Below are positions 14,236 to 20,663 of a stretch of 23,580 nt of DNA, in pieces. Numbering within the stretch: position 1 is the stretch's first letter; each line of letters opens with the position of its first letter. Origin of the DNA: a virus; the IMG/VR virus record IMGVR_UViG_3300000228_000042, positions 1 to 23,580 of that record. The stretch is one strand, 5' to 3'. The notes under the pieces are model-generated. The model did not search any database. It was not told the DNA's origin and saw only the letters and a list, made by a program, of their open reading frames with translations. A program made the position numbers and the translations under genes.

Positions 14236-14487
14236 ATGACAACCTCACACGGACTCATCGACACAATAAACAGCCTGGCAGAACAAATCAGCGCACATAC
14301 TGGCCAGCCCTGCGGTATCACCCTGCAACCCGGTGACCCCAATATTGGAGCCTACTGGGTGGCATTCTCAGACAATGCGGGACTCATCCTAGCGGCACCG
14401 GACGGGGATGCGCTCTATGCGCAGATCAGGGCGTACAGCCAAGGATACGCTGCGGCGACCTCAACACAATCAAAGGGTCAACCATGA
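14236..14487 (+). CDS. Small early protein, copy 1 of the HTGQPC family
   Basis: An 83-residue protein. Its core SLAEQISAHTGQPCGITLQ, then YWVAFSDNAGLIL and DGDALYAQIRAYSQGYAAA is closely matched by the 84-residue protein at 17575-17829 and by a truncated copy at 14484. Pattern: amphipathic N-terminal helix, two or three beta strands, C-terminal helix. Function unknown. The start at 14236 is supported by homology to the second copy and by its position one base after the upstream stop; the frame stays open further upstream but would overlap the preceding gene. Confidence 0.7.
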   Translation: MTTSHGLIDTINSLAEQISAHTGQPCGITLQPGDPNIGAYWVAFSDNAGLILAAPDGDALYAQIRAYSQGYAAATSTQSKGQP

Positions 14488-14561
14488 AAATCTCACACGG
14501 ACTCACCGACGCGGGGCGCAGCCTGGCAGAGCAAATCAGCGCGCATACCTGCCAGCCCTGA
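14484..14561 (+). pseudogene. Truncated third copy of the HTGQPC family
   Basis: The ATG overlaps the stop of copy 1. The 25 residues SHGLTDAGRSLAEQISAHT then CQP match the N-terminus of the neighbouring gene, after which TGA ends the frame at the point where the family continues. What follows (to about 14647) does not resemble the rest of the family; another frame there carries a fragment with TPDGAPYTFTTIRAAIRGMK, possibly the tail of an unrelated gene. This looks like a partial tandem duplication joined to foreign sequence. Confidence 0.65.
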
Positions 14562-14686
14562 CGGCACAACTAAAAGGGCAATCCACGCCTGATGGAGCGC
14601 CCTACACGTTCACCACGATCCGCGCGGCAATCCGGGGCATGAAGTGAGTTGGTGAGGGCGATGCGCCGCAGATTGTCCAGAAAGTG

Positions 14687-14733
14687 AAATGGGTATCCAG
14701 TGAAACAATTCAATTGTTAAATGGGTATCCAGT
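14687..14733. promoter_or_regulatory. Operator-like cluster: two direct repeats flanking a palindrome
   Basis: AAATGGGTATCCAGT occurs at 14687-14701 and again at 14719-14733. Between them lies the perfect 15-base palindrome AACAATT-C-AATTGTT (14704-14718). A further GGTATCC occurs at 14752-14758. The symmetric layout suggests a repressor binding site, plausibly for the HTH protein encoded downstream. The link to that protein is inference. Confidence 0.45.
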
Positions 14734-14813
14734 TAAATTTACTAGTGAGGTGGTATCCGTAGATGAACAATCTGCGGTTCAGGGTCACTTTACAATTGTC
14801 GGGCTAAAGGTAC

Positions 14814-14849
14814 GGGTAAACCCTTATAGGGTAGTGTACGGGTTTACCC
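14814..14849. repeat. Inverted repeat with 10-bp perfect arms
   Basis: GGGTAAACCC (14814-14823) and GGGTTTACCC (14840-14849) are exact reverse complements separated by 16 bases. The spacer contributes a second palindrome, CCCTTATAGGG (14821-14831). No T-run follows, so an operator or replication element is likelier than a terminator. Confidence 0.6.
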
Positions 14850-15270
14850 CTATTTCTGACATGACTTGATACATTTAGGCCGAAACGGAGCGCCGGGGGC
14901 TGGAAAAAATAACCATTCTTTCAAGTCAACTACTAGCAGGAATTCAGGCAAATTTGTTGCAAAATAAAGACCCTAGCAGCGCAAGGTTATTCTAAGTGCT
15001 CATTAAATTATAAAAAAAAAATGCTCTTAGTGTCACTTTCAATGCCTTTTATATAAAAATGAAGAAATACAAATATTTACATTTTCAAGCTTCTATCTTT
15101 TACTGCACATTTTCCAAAACTACTAGCCCACTTTTTTCATGCTTTTCTGCACACTTAGAACAAAATTCCGCTGCTAGTTGGCCCCATTTTTGGCTAAACG
15201 CAACGCTTTTTTGCCCAAATCATTGCCACATGGTTTTTATACAGTAGTAATAACCCTTGGAGAACCCGTC

Positions 15271-16395
15271 ATGCCCCTCCCCGCCCTAACTGCCCCTGAA
15301 CGCGCCTGGCGTGACGCCACCCGGCTGCGGCTCGCCTACACCCGTGCCGCCGTCGCTCAGCGCACTGCTGCTGATCTGCGCAATCCCCGGTATTTGCCGA
15401 CGATGCATGAGATCGCTTTGCAACAAGCCCAGCCCATCGTTCACGCACTCAGCCGCGCCTACAGTGACTCCGCTGACTCGCTCGCCACGCAGCACGCTGC
15501 CCACCGTGTGGCGCGATACGAAGCAACCAAGGCACGGATTGCCGCGTTCATTGCCTTGGTTGCTGAGACAGTGGATGCGCTAGACGCGTTGCCCGTTCGG
15601 GAGCCACGCGCAAATGCCGACCACCTGCGCGACGCCGACGCCACCGGGCGCGGAATGCTGGGGCGCCTGCGTGAACTGCTGCGCGCCTCACCCCCTGTCG
15701 CTGCGCCGGATGCGTTGCTGGAGGCCATCGACGACCATGCTGGCGTCATCAGCGCCCTAGCCAATGCGTCTGTGGGCAGTCCAGCCCGCGACATCGCCCG
15801 CATTGATGCGCTGGCACTTGTTGACTCCCTGCACCGCGTCATCGAGCAACACGAAGCGCTGCTCGATGAGGATGAGGGCGTAGATGACTCGATACGCCTC
15901 CCAGAGCCCCTAGAAGCATTCCCTGACCCTACCCCCTACCTGACGCCTGTAAACCCCGTAGAGATCATCCTGGGGCGTTCTGGAGGGCGCCTGGTGTTAG
16001 ACGCGCCGACGCCTAACCTAATCCGCCTTGTGCGCGTGCAGCGTGGTCTTACGCAAAATCAGGCAGCGGCGTTGCTCGGAGTGCACCGCCGTGATTGGAT
16101 TTACTACGAACACGGTGGGCGCACGCTGCGCTGGTTACGCTGGGTGGGCTGGCAAGTGCTTGCCGATCAGGGCGCGGAGGACTACGCGCATATGGCATTC
16201 GGCTTGCCGACGCCTGCGGCGTTCACTGCACTGCGCGCCCGGTCTGGGCTCGACCTGGAGGGTCTGTGCGAGTTGACCCGGCTCCCGCCCGATCAGTGGG
16301 CACGCTGCGAGTCGCTGGAAGTCACTGCCCACCCCGAGTTTTTCCGTGCGTTCTCGGTGGGACTTCAACTTATCCTCGAGTGTAATAATTTGTAA
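15271..16395 (+). CDS. Putative transcriptional regulator with two HTH-like segments
   Basis: A 374-residue protein. The N-terminal 200 residues are Ala/Arg-rich and helical with no recognised domain; residues 205-230 form a Pro-rich linker. Residues about 249-280 carry an XRE-type helix-turn-helix (IRLVRVQRGLTQNQAAALLG, then VHRRDWIYYEHG). A second similar segment spans about 318-350 (TALRARSGLDLEGLCELTRL, then PPDQWARCESLE). It probably binds DNA and controls the switch region next to it. The ATG at 15271 has GGAG eight bases upstream; an open frame extends to 15178 but through AT-rich non-coding-looking sequence. It is the first gene of the right arm. Repressor versus activator cannot be decided. 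Confidence 0.65.
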   Translation: MPLPALTAPERAWRDATRLRLAYTRAAVAQRTAADLRNPRYLPTMHEIALQQAQPIVHALSRAYSDSADSLATQHAAHRVARYEATKARIAAFIALVAETVDALDALPVREPRANADHLRDADATGRGMLGRLRELLRASPPVAAPDALLEAIDDHAGVISALANASVGSPARDIARIDALALVDSLHRVIEQHEALLDEDEGVDDSIRLPEPLEAFPDPTPYLTPVNPVEIILGRSGGRLVLDAPTPNLIRLVRVQRGLTQNQAAALLGVHRRDWIYYEHGGRTLRWLRWVGWQVLADQGAEDYAHMAFGLPTPAAFTALRARSGLDLEGLCELTRLPPDQWARCESLEVTAHPEFFRAFSVGLQLILECNNL

Positions 16396-16451
16396 AGCAG
16401 CTTGCCCTGCCCGCAACGGCCCTTAAAATTTGCCTTGCAGTATCTGGGAAC

Positions 16452-16483
16452 CTGAGAATCTGAGAATCTGAGAACCTGAGAAT
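16452..16483. repeat. Four 8-bp tandem units before the clamp gene
   Basis: CTGAGAAT, CTGAGAAT, CTGAGAAC, CTGAGAAT occur consecutively in the 110-base gap before the clamp gene at 16506. This could be a regulatory or slippage-prone spacer; no function can be read from it. Confidence 0.75.
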
Positions 16484-16505
16484 CCTTGACAACGAAAGAA
16501 CGAAC

Positions 16506-17123
16506 ATGACAACGCTTACTATCCTCTCTCATATCCTCCCGGCAATGGCGATCCTTGCGGCGGATAAAAAAGACATCCGGGATCACATCCGGGGCGTGTA
16601 CCTTGAAGCTTCAGCAAAGGAGCTCCGGTTTACCGCGACCAATGGCGTAGTTATGGGGGTCTATCGGATTGAGCAGGATAATCCTGACATAACGGAAACG
16701 ATCAAATGCATCATCCCTGCTGAACTCATCGCGGGAATTAAGGGAAAAGATAATGTACTGCTGACCATTAGCGAGCCGCTGGACGAACACCGATTGCAAC
16801 GGAAATTAACCCTTGCTCAAAGCTGGGCTATGCAATCCATGCAGTCAGTCTCCCGAACCTATCCCGACTATCGCCGGACAATCCCGGCAACAACCTCCGG
16901 AGAACCGGCGCAGTTTGACCCTGACCTTCTCATCCGGCTGAAAAAATTTGGCAAAGCACTACAAGAAAACAAAGGTTATTTCGCCATTGCATATAACGGT
17001 GAATCTGCGGCGATTGCGGATTTTCATTTGGGAAACCTGCTGGTGATCATTATGCCCCTCCGAAAAGACGAAAAGACTTACGCAGACCCCGAATCCCCCG
17101 CGTGGTCGCGTGAGTTTATTTAA
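16506..17123 (+). CDS. DNA sliding-clamp-like protein (DnaN-related, shortened)
   Basis: A 205-residue protein. Features in DnaN order: LAADKKDIRDHIRGVYLE (17-34), TATNGVVMGVYRI (43-55, compare ATDGHRLAV), IIPAELI (69-75, compare IVPRKGV), RTYPDYRRTIP (117-127, compare RFPDYRRVLP), FDPDLLIRLKKFGKAL (137-152), and a final NLLVIIMPLR (177-186, compare AYVVMPMRL). It is little more than half the length of bacterial DnaN (about 366), so one clamp domain is missing or the protein forms a higher oligomer. A clamp would tether the phage polymerase to DNA. The family A polymerase lies 4.2 kb downstream on the same strand. The initiation site is weak; Met14 is an alternative start. Confidence 0.75.
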   Translation: MTTLTILSHILPAMAILAADKKDIRDHIRGVYLEASAKELRFTATNGVVMGVYRIEQDNPDITETIKCIIPAELIAGIKGKDNVLLTISEPLDEHRLQRKLTLAQSWAMQSMQSVSRTYPDYRRTIPATTSGEPAQFDPDLLIRLKKFGKALQENKGYFAIAYNGESAAIADFHLGNLLVIIMPLRKDEKTYADPESPAWSREFI

Positions 17124-17141
17124 GCAAACAAGGGGGCTATC

Positions 17142-17294
17142 ATGGATGCCTTCATACAAGTGCTCGGTGTGCTCTTGGCGGGAATAACAACAATTCTTGT
17201 ATTCTTGGTCATGTTTTCTTATGGCGGCGTTTTAGGTGTTGGGTTTTATATTGCCGTTAGCGGCGCGTTTTTCACTTGGTGGGAGTCGAGATGA
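17142..17294 (+). CDS. 50-residue membrane protein, copy 1
   Basis: A single long hydrophobic stretch (about residues 6-45: VLGVLLAGITTILVFLVMF, then a Gly-rich segment) ends in FFTWWESR. It probably spans the membrane once or twice. It has AAGGGGG upstream, and its TGA overlaps the next ATG. A second copy with the same design and the same end (FFAWWEGR) lies at 23074-23214. Function unknown; inner-membrane localisation is likely. Possible roles, such as superinfection exclusion, are not supported by any motif. Confidence 0.7.
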   Translation: MDAFIQVLGVLLAGITTILVFLVMFSYGGVLGVGFYIAVSGAFFTWWESR

Positions 17295-17578
17295 ACAATA
17301 TCACCTTTGATCCTGATAATCTGGAAGAGATGGAGCGAGCACATTATGCAGATAATCGCGTAGAACTTGCAAACCTGCTGGATATGATAGTCGACGCCAA
17401 GGGGGATACAGAATACACTAAAAAGATGCTGGATAATGCAGAAGAGGAGATCGATTCACTTACAAAGAAACTCTTCCTTGTGTTTGAAATGGTCGAAGAT
17501 GCAGATAACCTAGAGAAACTGCAAAAATTCATCGCCCGCATCGAAGTGAATTTAATCATGTCTGGAGTAAAACCGTGA
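17291..17578 (+). CDS. Acidic helical protein of unknown function
   Basis: A 95-residue protein, Glu/Asp/Leu-rich and almost wholly helical (about 10-90, for example YTKKMLDNAEEEIDSLTKKL), consistent with a coiled coil. The ATG at 17291 overlaps the preceding stop (ATGA); an in-frame ATG 15 bases upstream is inside the previous gene. Its own stop overlaps the GTG of the next gene. Small acidic early phage proteins often bind host proteins, but no target can be inferred here. Confidence 0.65.
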   Translation: MNNITFDPDNLEEMERAHYADNRVELANLLDMIVDAKGDTEYTKKMLDNAEEEIDSLTKKLFLVFEMVEDADNLEKLQKFIARIEVNLIMSGVKP

Positions 17579-17829
17579 ACCACTCAGACGAAATCATCGA
17601 CGCGGCGCGCATCCTGACGAAGCAAATCAGCGCGCATACCGGGCAGCCCTGCTCCATTACCCTGCAAGCTGGTGACCCCGTCGAGGGGGAATACTGGACA
17701 GTCTTTTCGGACAACGTGGACATCTTCCTGACTGCGCATGACAGCGACGCGCTCTATGCGCAGATCAAAGCCTACAGCCGGGGCTACGCCGCCGCACTCT
17801 CAACACCCTCGAATGGAGTCAAGCTATGA
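17575..17829 (+). CDS. Small early protein, copy 2 of the HTGQPC family
   Basis: An 84-residue protein, starting at GTG with GGAG upstream and overlapping the preceding stop (GTGA). It shares KQISAHTGQPCSITLQAGDP, YWTVFSDN and ALYAQIKAYSRGYAAALS with the protein at 14236-14487. The shared Cys in GQPC and the conserved C-terminal helix suggest the copies keep a common fold. Function unknown. The copies lie more than 3 kb apart, on either side of the regulator and clamp genes. Confidence 0.7.
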   Translation: MNHSDEIIDAARILTKQISAHTGQPCSITLQAGDPVEGEYWTVFSDNVDIFLTAHDSDALYAQIKAYSRGYAAALSTPSNGVKL

Positions 17830-18101
17830 ACCCCTTCACCCTCTACAACCAATTTTTTTCCCTCCCGTCGCCCCCGGATGTGCAGGACAAATACCTGTTG
17901 AACGGGCGCCGCCACCACGCGGTCGATCTGGCCGAGTTCACCCTTCTCAAGGAAGCCGACCGGCTCAAAGCCGAGCGGGACATTTACCGGCTCCAAGGGG
18001 AGCTGGACATTGCCCGCGTCACCCAGAAGTCCCTCGAAGTCCGGCTGGAAGTGGCAATCGAGCGATTCCAGCGCCTCATAAAGGAGAACGAAGAATGCTA
18101 A
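17826..18101 (+). CDS. Coiled-coil protein of unknown function
   Basis: A 91-residue protein. The N-terminal 30 residues contain aromatic and Pro residues (MNPFTLYNQFFSLPSPP). Residues about 35-90 are a charged helix (EFTLLKEADRLKAERDIYRL, then QGELDIARV and LEVRLEVAIERFQRLIKE) with heptad-like spacing. The ATG overlaps the preceding stop, and its own last codons overlap the next gene start. The protein was not recognised. Confidence 0.65.
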   Translation: MNPFTLYNQFFSLPSPPDVQDKYLLNGRRHHAVDLAEFTLLKEADRLKAERDIYRLQGELDIARVTQKSLEVRLEVAIERFQRLIKENEEC

Positions 18102-18340
18102 CCGTAACCCCCAAGGACATCTACCCGCGCGCAATCGCCCGATTCGGCTATGGTTCAATGGACGACCGTCGGCAGCTTTTCACCTGGCTCGCGGGGATCA
18201 ACTTTGCCTACATGCACCACGGCCGATGCTCCCGCTATATCGACCGATTGAACGGCAGGCTGTTTGACATCCCCGCCGAGGAGTTTGGCGCGTTCGCCGA
18301 GGAAGCGCTGGAAGGACTGGAAGGGGATGACCATGACTAA
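18095..18340 (+). CDS. 81-residue early protein of unknown function
   Basis: The protein begins MLTVTPKDIYPRAIARFGYG, then FTWLAGINFAYMHHGRCSRY and EEFGAFAEEALEGLEG, ending DDHD. It is probably a small globular helical protein. AAGGAG lies seven bases before the ATG. The start overlaps the upstream stop by seven bases. The frame extends upstream to 17738 but that part is a shadow of two other genes. No family was recognised. Confidence 0.6.
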   Translation: MLTVTPKDIYPRAIARFGYGSMDDRRQLFTWLAGINFAYMHHGRCSRYIDRLNGRLFDIPAEEFGAFAEEALEGLEGDDHD

Positions 18341-18536
18341 AGGACTCAAAGCCTATGTAGTTCGCCCCGGGTACGAAATACCCCAAGATCGCCCTACGAA
18401 AACACGGGAAAATCCATCAGGACAACCGACCGGAGACCATACGGGTCGCTGTTGGAAGTGCGGCAGCACCAATCTCTGGACGGACAATCTGAGCTATGGT
18501 TGTAACTCCTGCAAAATGATGCGGTTAGGAGAGTAA
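18333..18536 (+). CDS. Zinc-ribbon protein
   Basis: A 67-residue protein. The N-terminal half is basic with YVVRPGYEIPQDRP. The C-terminal half has CWKC about 15 residues before CNSCK, two CxxC pairs typical of a zinc ribbon. It is likely to bind zinc and possibly nucleic acid or a polymerase. The start at 18333 is preferred over 18327 because GGAAGGGG lies six bases before it. It overlaps the preceding stop by eight bases. The specific role is unknown; the zinc-ribbon call is from the four cysteines. Confidence 0.65.
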   Translation: MTKGLKAYVVRPGYEIPQDRPTKTRENPSGQPTGDHTGRCWKCGSTNLWTDNLSYGCNSCKMMRLGE

Positions 18537-18538
18537 CC

Positions 18539-18850
18539 GTGGCTACAAAACATTTACGAAGCATGAAGCCGAGCGAGGCATTGAGATTAGCGCGGGATAA
18601 GTTGATGGACACCAAAGATCGCTGGCCCTTTATCTGCAACGCCTTACTCAAACTAAATACTCCCGGCGCACGCGAAGCACAAGCGCATATCGAAGACCTG
18701 ATATTCCCGTATAAAACTTACAATGATTGGTTAAAGCATAACCATCCAGAATGGTACTCAAAATACGAACAAACCCCCGGCGCGCCCCTGGAATCCCGCT
18801 TGTGCTGGATTGACAACATGATCGACTACTGGGAATCGAAAGGAGAGTAA
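18539..18850 (+). CDS. MKPSEAL-family early protein, copy 1
   Basis: A 103-residue protein, starting at GTG with AGGAG seven bases upstream. After eight residues it reads MKPSEALRLARDKLM, then RWPFICNALLKLNTP, AREAQAHIEDL and a C-terminal ESRLCWIDNMIDYWESKGE. A near copy lies at 23211-23498, which starts directly at MKPSEAL. The two are almost identical over the first about 45 residues and at the end, and differ in the middle. Helical, function unknown. An alternative start at the internal ATG (18563) would make the two copies equal in length. Confidence 0.7.
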   Translation: MATKHLRSMKPSEALRLARDKLMDTKDRWPFICNALLKLNTPGAREAQAHIEDLIFPYKTYNDWLKHNHPEWYSKYEQTPGAPLESRLCWIDNMIDYWESKGE

Positions 18851-18852
18851 CC

Positions 18853-19134
18853 ATGACTAACACCACAAGTGAAATGGCCCTCTTGGCGAAGTACAAGGCA
18901 AGTCTATCTACTGGCGAAAGTATCCATATTGCCAACAGCCATTTACCGGCGCAATCTACCCGGATGATCGTGTGGATGCTGAACCATCCTTAGTTTGCGA
19001 TGGGGATGGTGCCACGGTGGCATGAGATTAAAGCTGATCAGCAAGCGTTTGCCAACCATGCAGAGGGCAGCGCGAAAAACCACGACATTGAAGGCGGCGA
19101 AGCGCCTGATGGACATGACAATTTTGGAGGTTGA
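18853..19134 (+). pseudogene. Small gene apparently broken by two compensating frameshifts
   Basis: A good AGGAG site precedes the ATG at 18853, but that frame stops at TAG (18991-18993) after 46 rather featureless residues. A middle stretch in another frame (about 18874-19018) reads protein-like: GKSIYWRKYPYCQQPFTGAI, YPDDRVDAEPSLVCDGDGATV. The original frame resumes with HEIKADQQAFANHAEG and ends in TGA at 19132-19134, two bases before the next ATG. One missing A in the AAA near 18873 and one extra base near 19018-19022 would give an intact protein of 93 residues. Real decay, recoding or sequence error are all possible. Confidence 0.45.
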
Positions 19135-19135
19135 A

Positions 19136-19312
19136 ATGACGAATGCAGAATTTGATTTTGAAACTTGGTTCGACAGCCTGGTGGCGATGGTCATGGACAA
19201 AAGCGGATTTGCTTTCCGAGACGAAGAATCTGTGCGCGCGGACTACGACGCTGGCAGAAATTGCGCCGATGTGGCGGACGAAATCGCGGACGAATACAGG
19301 GACATGGACTGA
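19136..19312 (+). CDS. 58-residue acidic early protein
   Basis: Strong GGAGG five bases before the ATG. The protein begins MTNAEFDFETWFDSLVAMVM, then GFAFRDEESVRADYDAG and DVADEIADEYRDMD: acidic with aromatic residues, probably helical. It was not recognised. The frame is open upstream to 18995, but that part is in a different frame from the better-looking gene there. The gene lies in the run of small early genes that share similar initiation sequences. Confidence 0.65.
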   Translation: MTNAEFDFETWFDSLVAMVMDKSGFAFRDEESVRADYDAGRNCADVADEIADEYRDMD

Positions 19313-19344
19313 CCTCCCTCACCGCCCTGTTTAGGAGAATAACC

Positions 19345-19425
19345 ATGACTACAGAACAAGACCGCAAGGGAGCGCACCGCGCATGTTTGACGGCCCTACA
19401 GAGGGCGCCCTATGAACCAACCTGA
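19345..19425 (+). CDS. 26-residue ORF, possible leader peptide
   Basis: The ORF has AGGAGAATAACC directly before ATG, the same initiation cassette used by several neighbours, then MTTEQDRKGAHRACLTALQR to APYEPT and TGA. It overlaps the start of the metallopeptidase-like gene by 14 bases. It may be a real micro-protein, or serve to bring ribosomes to the next start by coupling. Confidence 0.4.
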   Translation: MTTEQDRKGAHRACLTALQRAPYEPT

Positions 19426-20044
19426 ATGCTCGCGCACGACTCGCCTTCAGACTGTCATCACCGGGCGACTGTCTCGCTTGACGTTCGCAAACCACGCTGC
19501 CCTGCGCTGGTCGCTGAACACAGAAGGTTACAAAAACCTGTCCTTTGGGGCGCGCGCAGGGCCTAGTACTAGTTTTTACAACCTCTGTCACGAGATGGCG
19601 CATGCCGTGGAGTTCGGTGCCGACCAATTCCGTAAGCGCGTCGTGTCCGGTCAGTTCGTGTTCAATTTGCCCCGGCAGCTTATTCTGGGGCATCCTGTTT
19701 GCGAACCCCGAACCCCGCAGGCCACCCTTCGGGAATGTCGCGTAGGCGGCATCCAGAAGCGATTGCTGCGGGCGGCTGGATACCGTATAGATGATGAGGC
19801 GTTCATCCAGCGCTACCTGCAAACGATGTCCTACATGCCCGACGCCTGTTGTCTCTCTGGGGTGCGGGGTGAAAATCTGATGCGCAAGACCCTGGAGCAG
19901 TCTTACCGGGCGTGGCCAATGGAACGAGTCAATGCCGAGATGCAATGCTGGCTAGACAAAACAAAGAAACACCTGACCCATGAAAGATCGTGTCAACTAC
20001 CCGGCACTGAACGCCGGGGTTTCTCGGAGGACAACCATGACTGA
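19412..20044 (+). CDS. Putative zinc metallopeptidase-like protein (HExxH)
   Basis: A 210-residue protein. CHEMAHAVEF at residues 59-68 is an HExxH zinc motif (His60, Glu61, His64) following a hydrophobic helix context (TSFYNLCHEMAHAVEFGAD). A second recognisable region is LRAAGYRIDDEAFIQRYLQT. No signal peptide. Zinc proteases of this form occur in phages with unknown targets; a third metal ligand could not be assigned. It starts inside the small ORF upstream, and its stop overlaps the next ATG (ATGACTGA). The last 25 residues look less conserved and overlap a hairpin. A non-enzymatic role remains possible. Confidence 0.55.
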   Translation: MNQPECSRTTRLQTVITGRLSRLTFANHAALRWSLNTEGYKNLSFGARAGPSTSFYNLCHEMAHAVEFGADQFRKRVVSGQFVFNLPRQLILGHPVCEPRTPQATLRECRVGGIQKRLLRAAGYRIDDEAFIQRYLQTMSYMPDACCLSGVRGENLMRKTLEQSYRAWPMERVNAEMQCWLDKTKKHLTHERSCQLPGTERRGFSEDNHD

Positions 20045-20663
20045 AACCATCCTCGCGCGCCTGGCCGCTCTGTTTGTTCAGCCGGACGGATGCTACGCGC
20101 AGCTACCTGATGTCGATGTCTGGCCTGAGTCGAGGGACGCCAGGAACTACACGGGGCCGCTTCCCGTGATAGCGCACCCGCCCTGTCAATTGTGGGGCGC
20201 GATGGCGAACGTGAACTATGCCAGATGGGGTGGCGCGCACAACAAGCCGGGCAACGATGGCGGATGTTTTGCCTCTGCACTGGACAGCGTGCGGCGGTTT
20301 GGCGGGGTGCTAGAACACCCGGCGAAAACAAAGGCATGGGCAGCGTACGGACTGGCGAAACCGTTAGCGCGTGGTTGGCAGCGAACCATCGATGGGGGGT
20401 GGGTGTGTGAGGTTTGGCAGAGCGCCTACGGCCACCGAGCGAACAAGGCGACATGGTTGTATTACTGCGGCGCGCACCCGCCGTTTGAAATGCGATGGGC
20501 GCGGCCAGTCGGGACGCACCAGATTGGTTTTCAAGACCAGCGGGGGAAGGCGGCCAACAAACCGACTCTCGGCAAGCGTGAGTCGAATGCCACGCCGTTG
20601 GAATTTCGGGACGAATTGCTGCGTCTGGCGTTGAATGCGGGAGAGAACAATGAAGATCAATGA
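20037..20663 (+). CDS. DNA cytosine-methyltransferase-like protein, short form
   Basis: A 208-residue protein. VIAHPPCQLWG (44-54) resembles the PPC catalytic motif of C5-cytosine methyltransferases. FGGVLEHPAKTKAW (88-101) sits where the ENV motif would be, and YGHRANKATWLYYCG (131-145) resembles the QxRxR block. The C-terminal TPLEFRDELLRLA also fits. The usual N-terminal S-adenosylmethionine motif (FxGxG) was not seen, so either it is divergent or the protein is inactive or uses another cofactor route. Possible role: modification of phage DNA or of precursors against host restriction. GGAGG lies seven bases upstream. The start at 20037 was chosen over the upstream frame extension to 19980. 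Confidence 0.55.
   Translation: MTETILARLAALFVQPDGCYAQLPDVDVWPESRDARNYTGPLPVIAHPPCQLWGAMANVNYARWGGAHNKPGNDGGCFASALDSVRRFGGVLEHPAKTKAWAAYGLAKPLARGWQRTIDGGWVCEVWQSAYGHRANKATWLYYCGAHPPFEMRWARPVGTHQIGFQDQRGKAANKPTLGKRESNATPLEFRDELLRLALNAGENNEDQ

Larger units (their letters stand above)
14565..15270. other. Intergenic control region, no convincing gene
   Basis: About 700 bases without a gene I can support. The left part (to about 14650) holds a probable gene remnant. 14687-14849 holds direct repeats, a perfect palindrome and an inverted repeat. From about 14900 to 15270 the DNA is AT-rich, with an A10 run near 15012 and several TACTAGC-like motifs. Open frames at 14684-14869 and 15059-15247 lack family resemblance or good initiation signals. 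The likely roles are operator/promoter control of the regulator gene at 15271, and possibly replication initiation. Confidence 0.6.

Noticed and set aside
13875-14342. Minus-strand frame of 155 codons opposite the small genes at 14064 and 14236
   Set aside because: Low-complexity, Cys/Ser-rich shadow; the plus-strand genes there have paralogues and tight spacing.
14408-14647. 79-codon frame overlapping two HTGQPC copies
   Set aside because: Its first part is a shadow. Only the last about 30 residues look protein-like, probably a gene remnant.
14684-14869. 61-codon frame through the operator-like repeats
   Set aside because: GTG start without a good site, and the sequence is dominated by DNA repeats and palindromes; kept as a regulatory region instead.
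15059-15247. Plus-strand frame of 62 codons in the AT-rich island
   Set aside because: Composition mirrors the AT-rich DNA (Phe/Cys/Ser-rich), with no ribosome-binding site and no family resemblance.
17738-18340. Plus-strand frame of 200 codons
   Set aside because: Only the last 81 codons (from 18095) look real; the rest is a Pro/Arg-rich shadow of two coupled genes.
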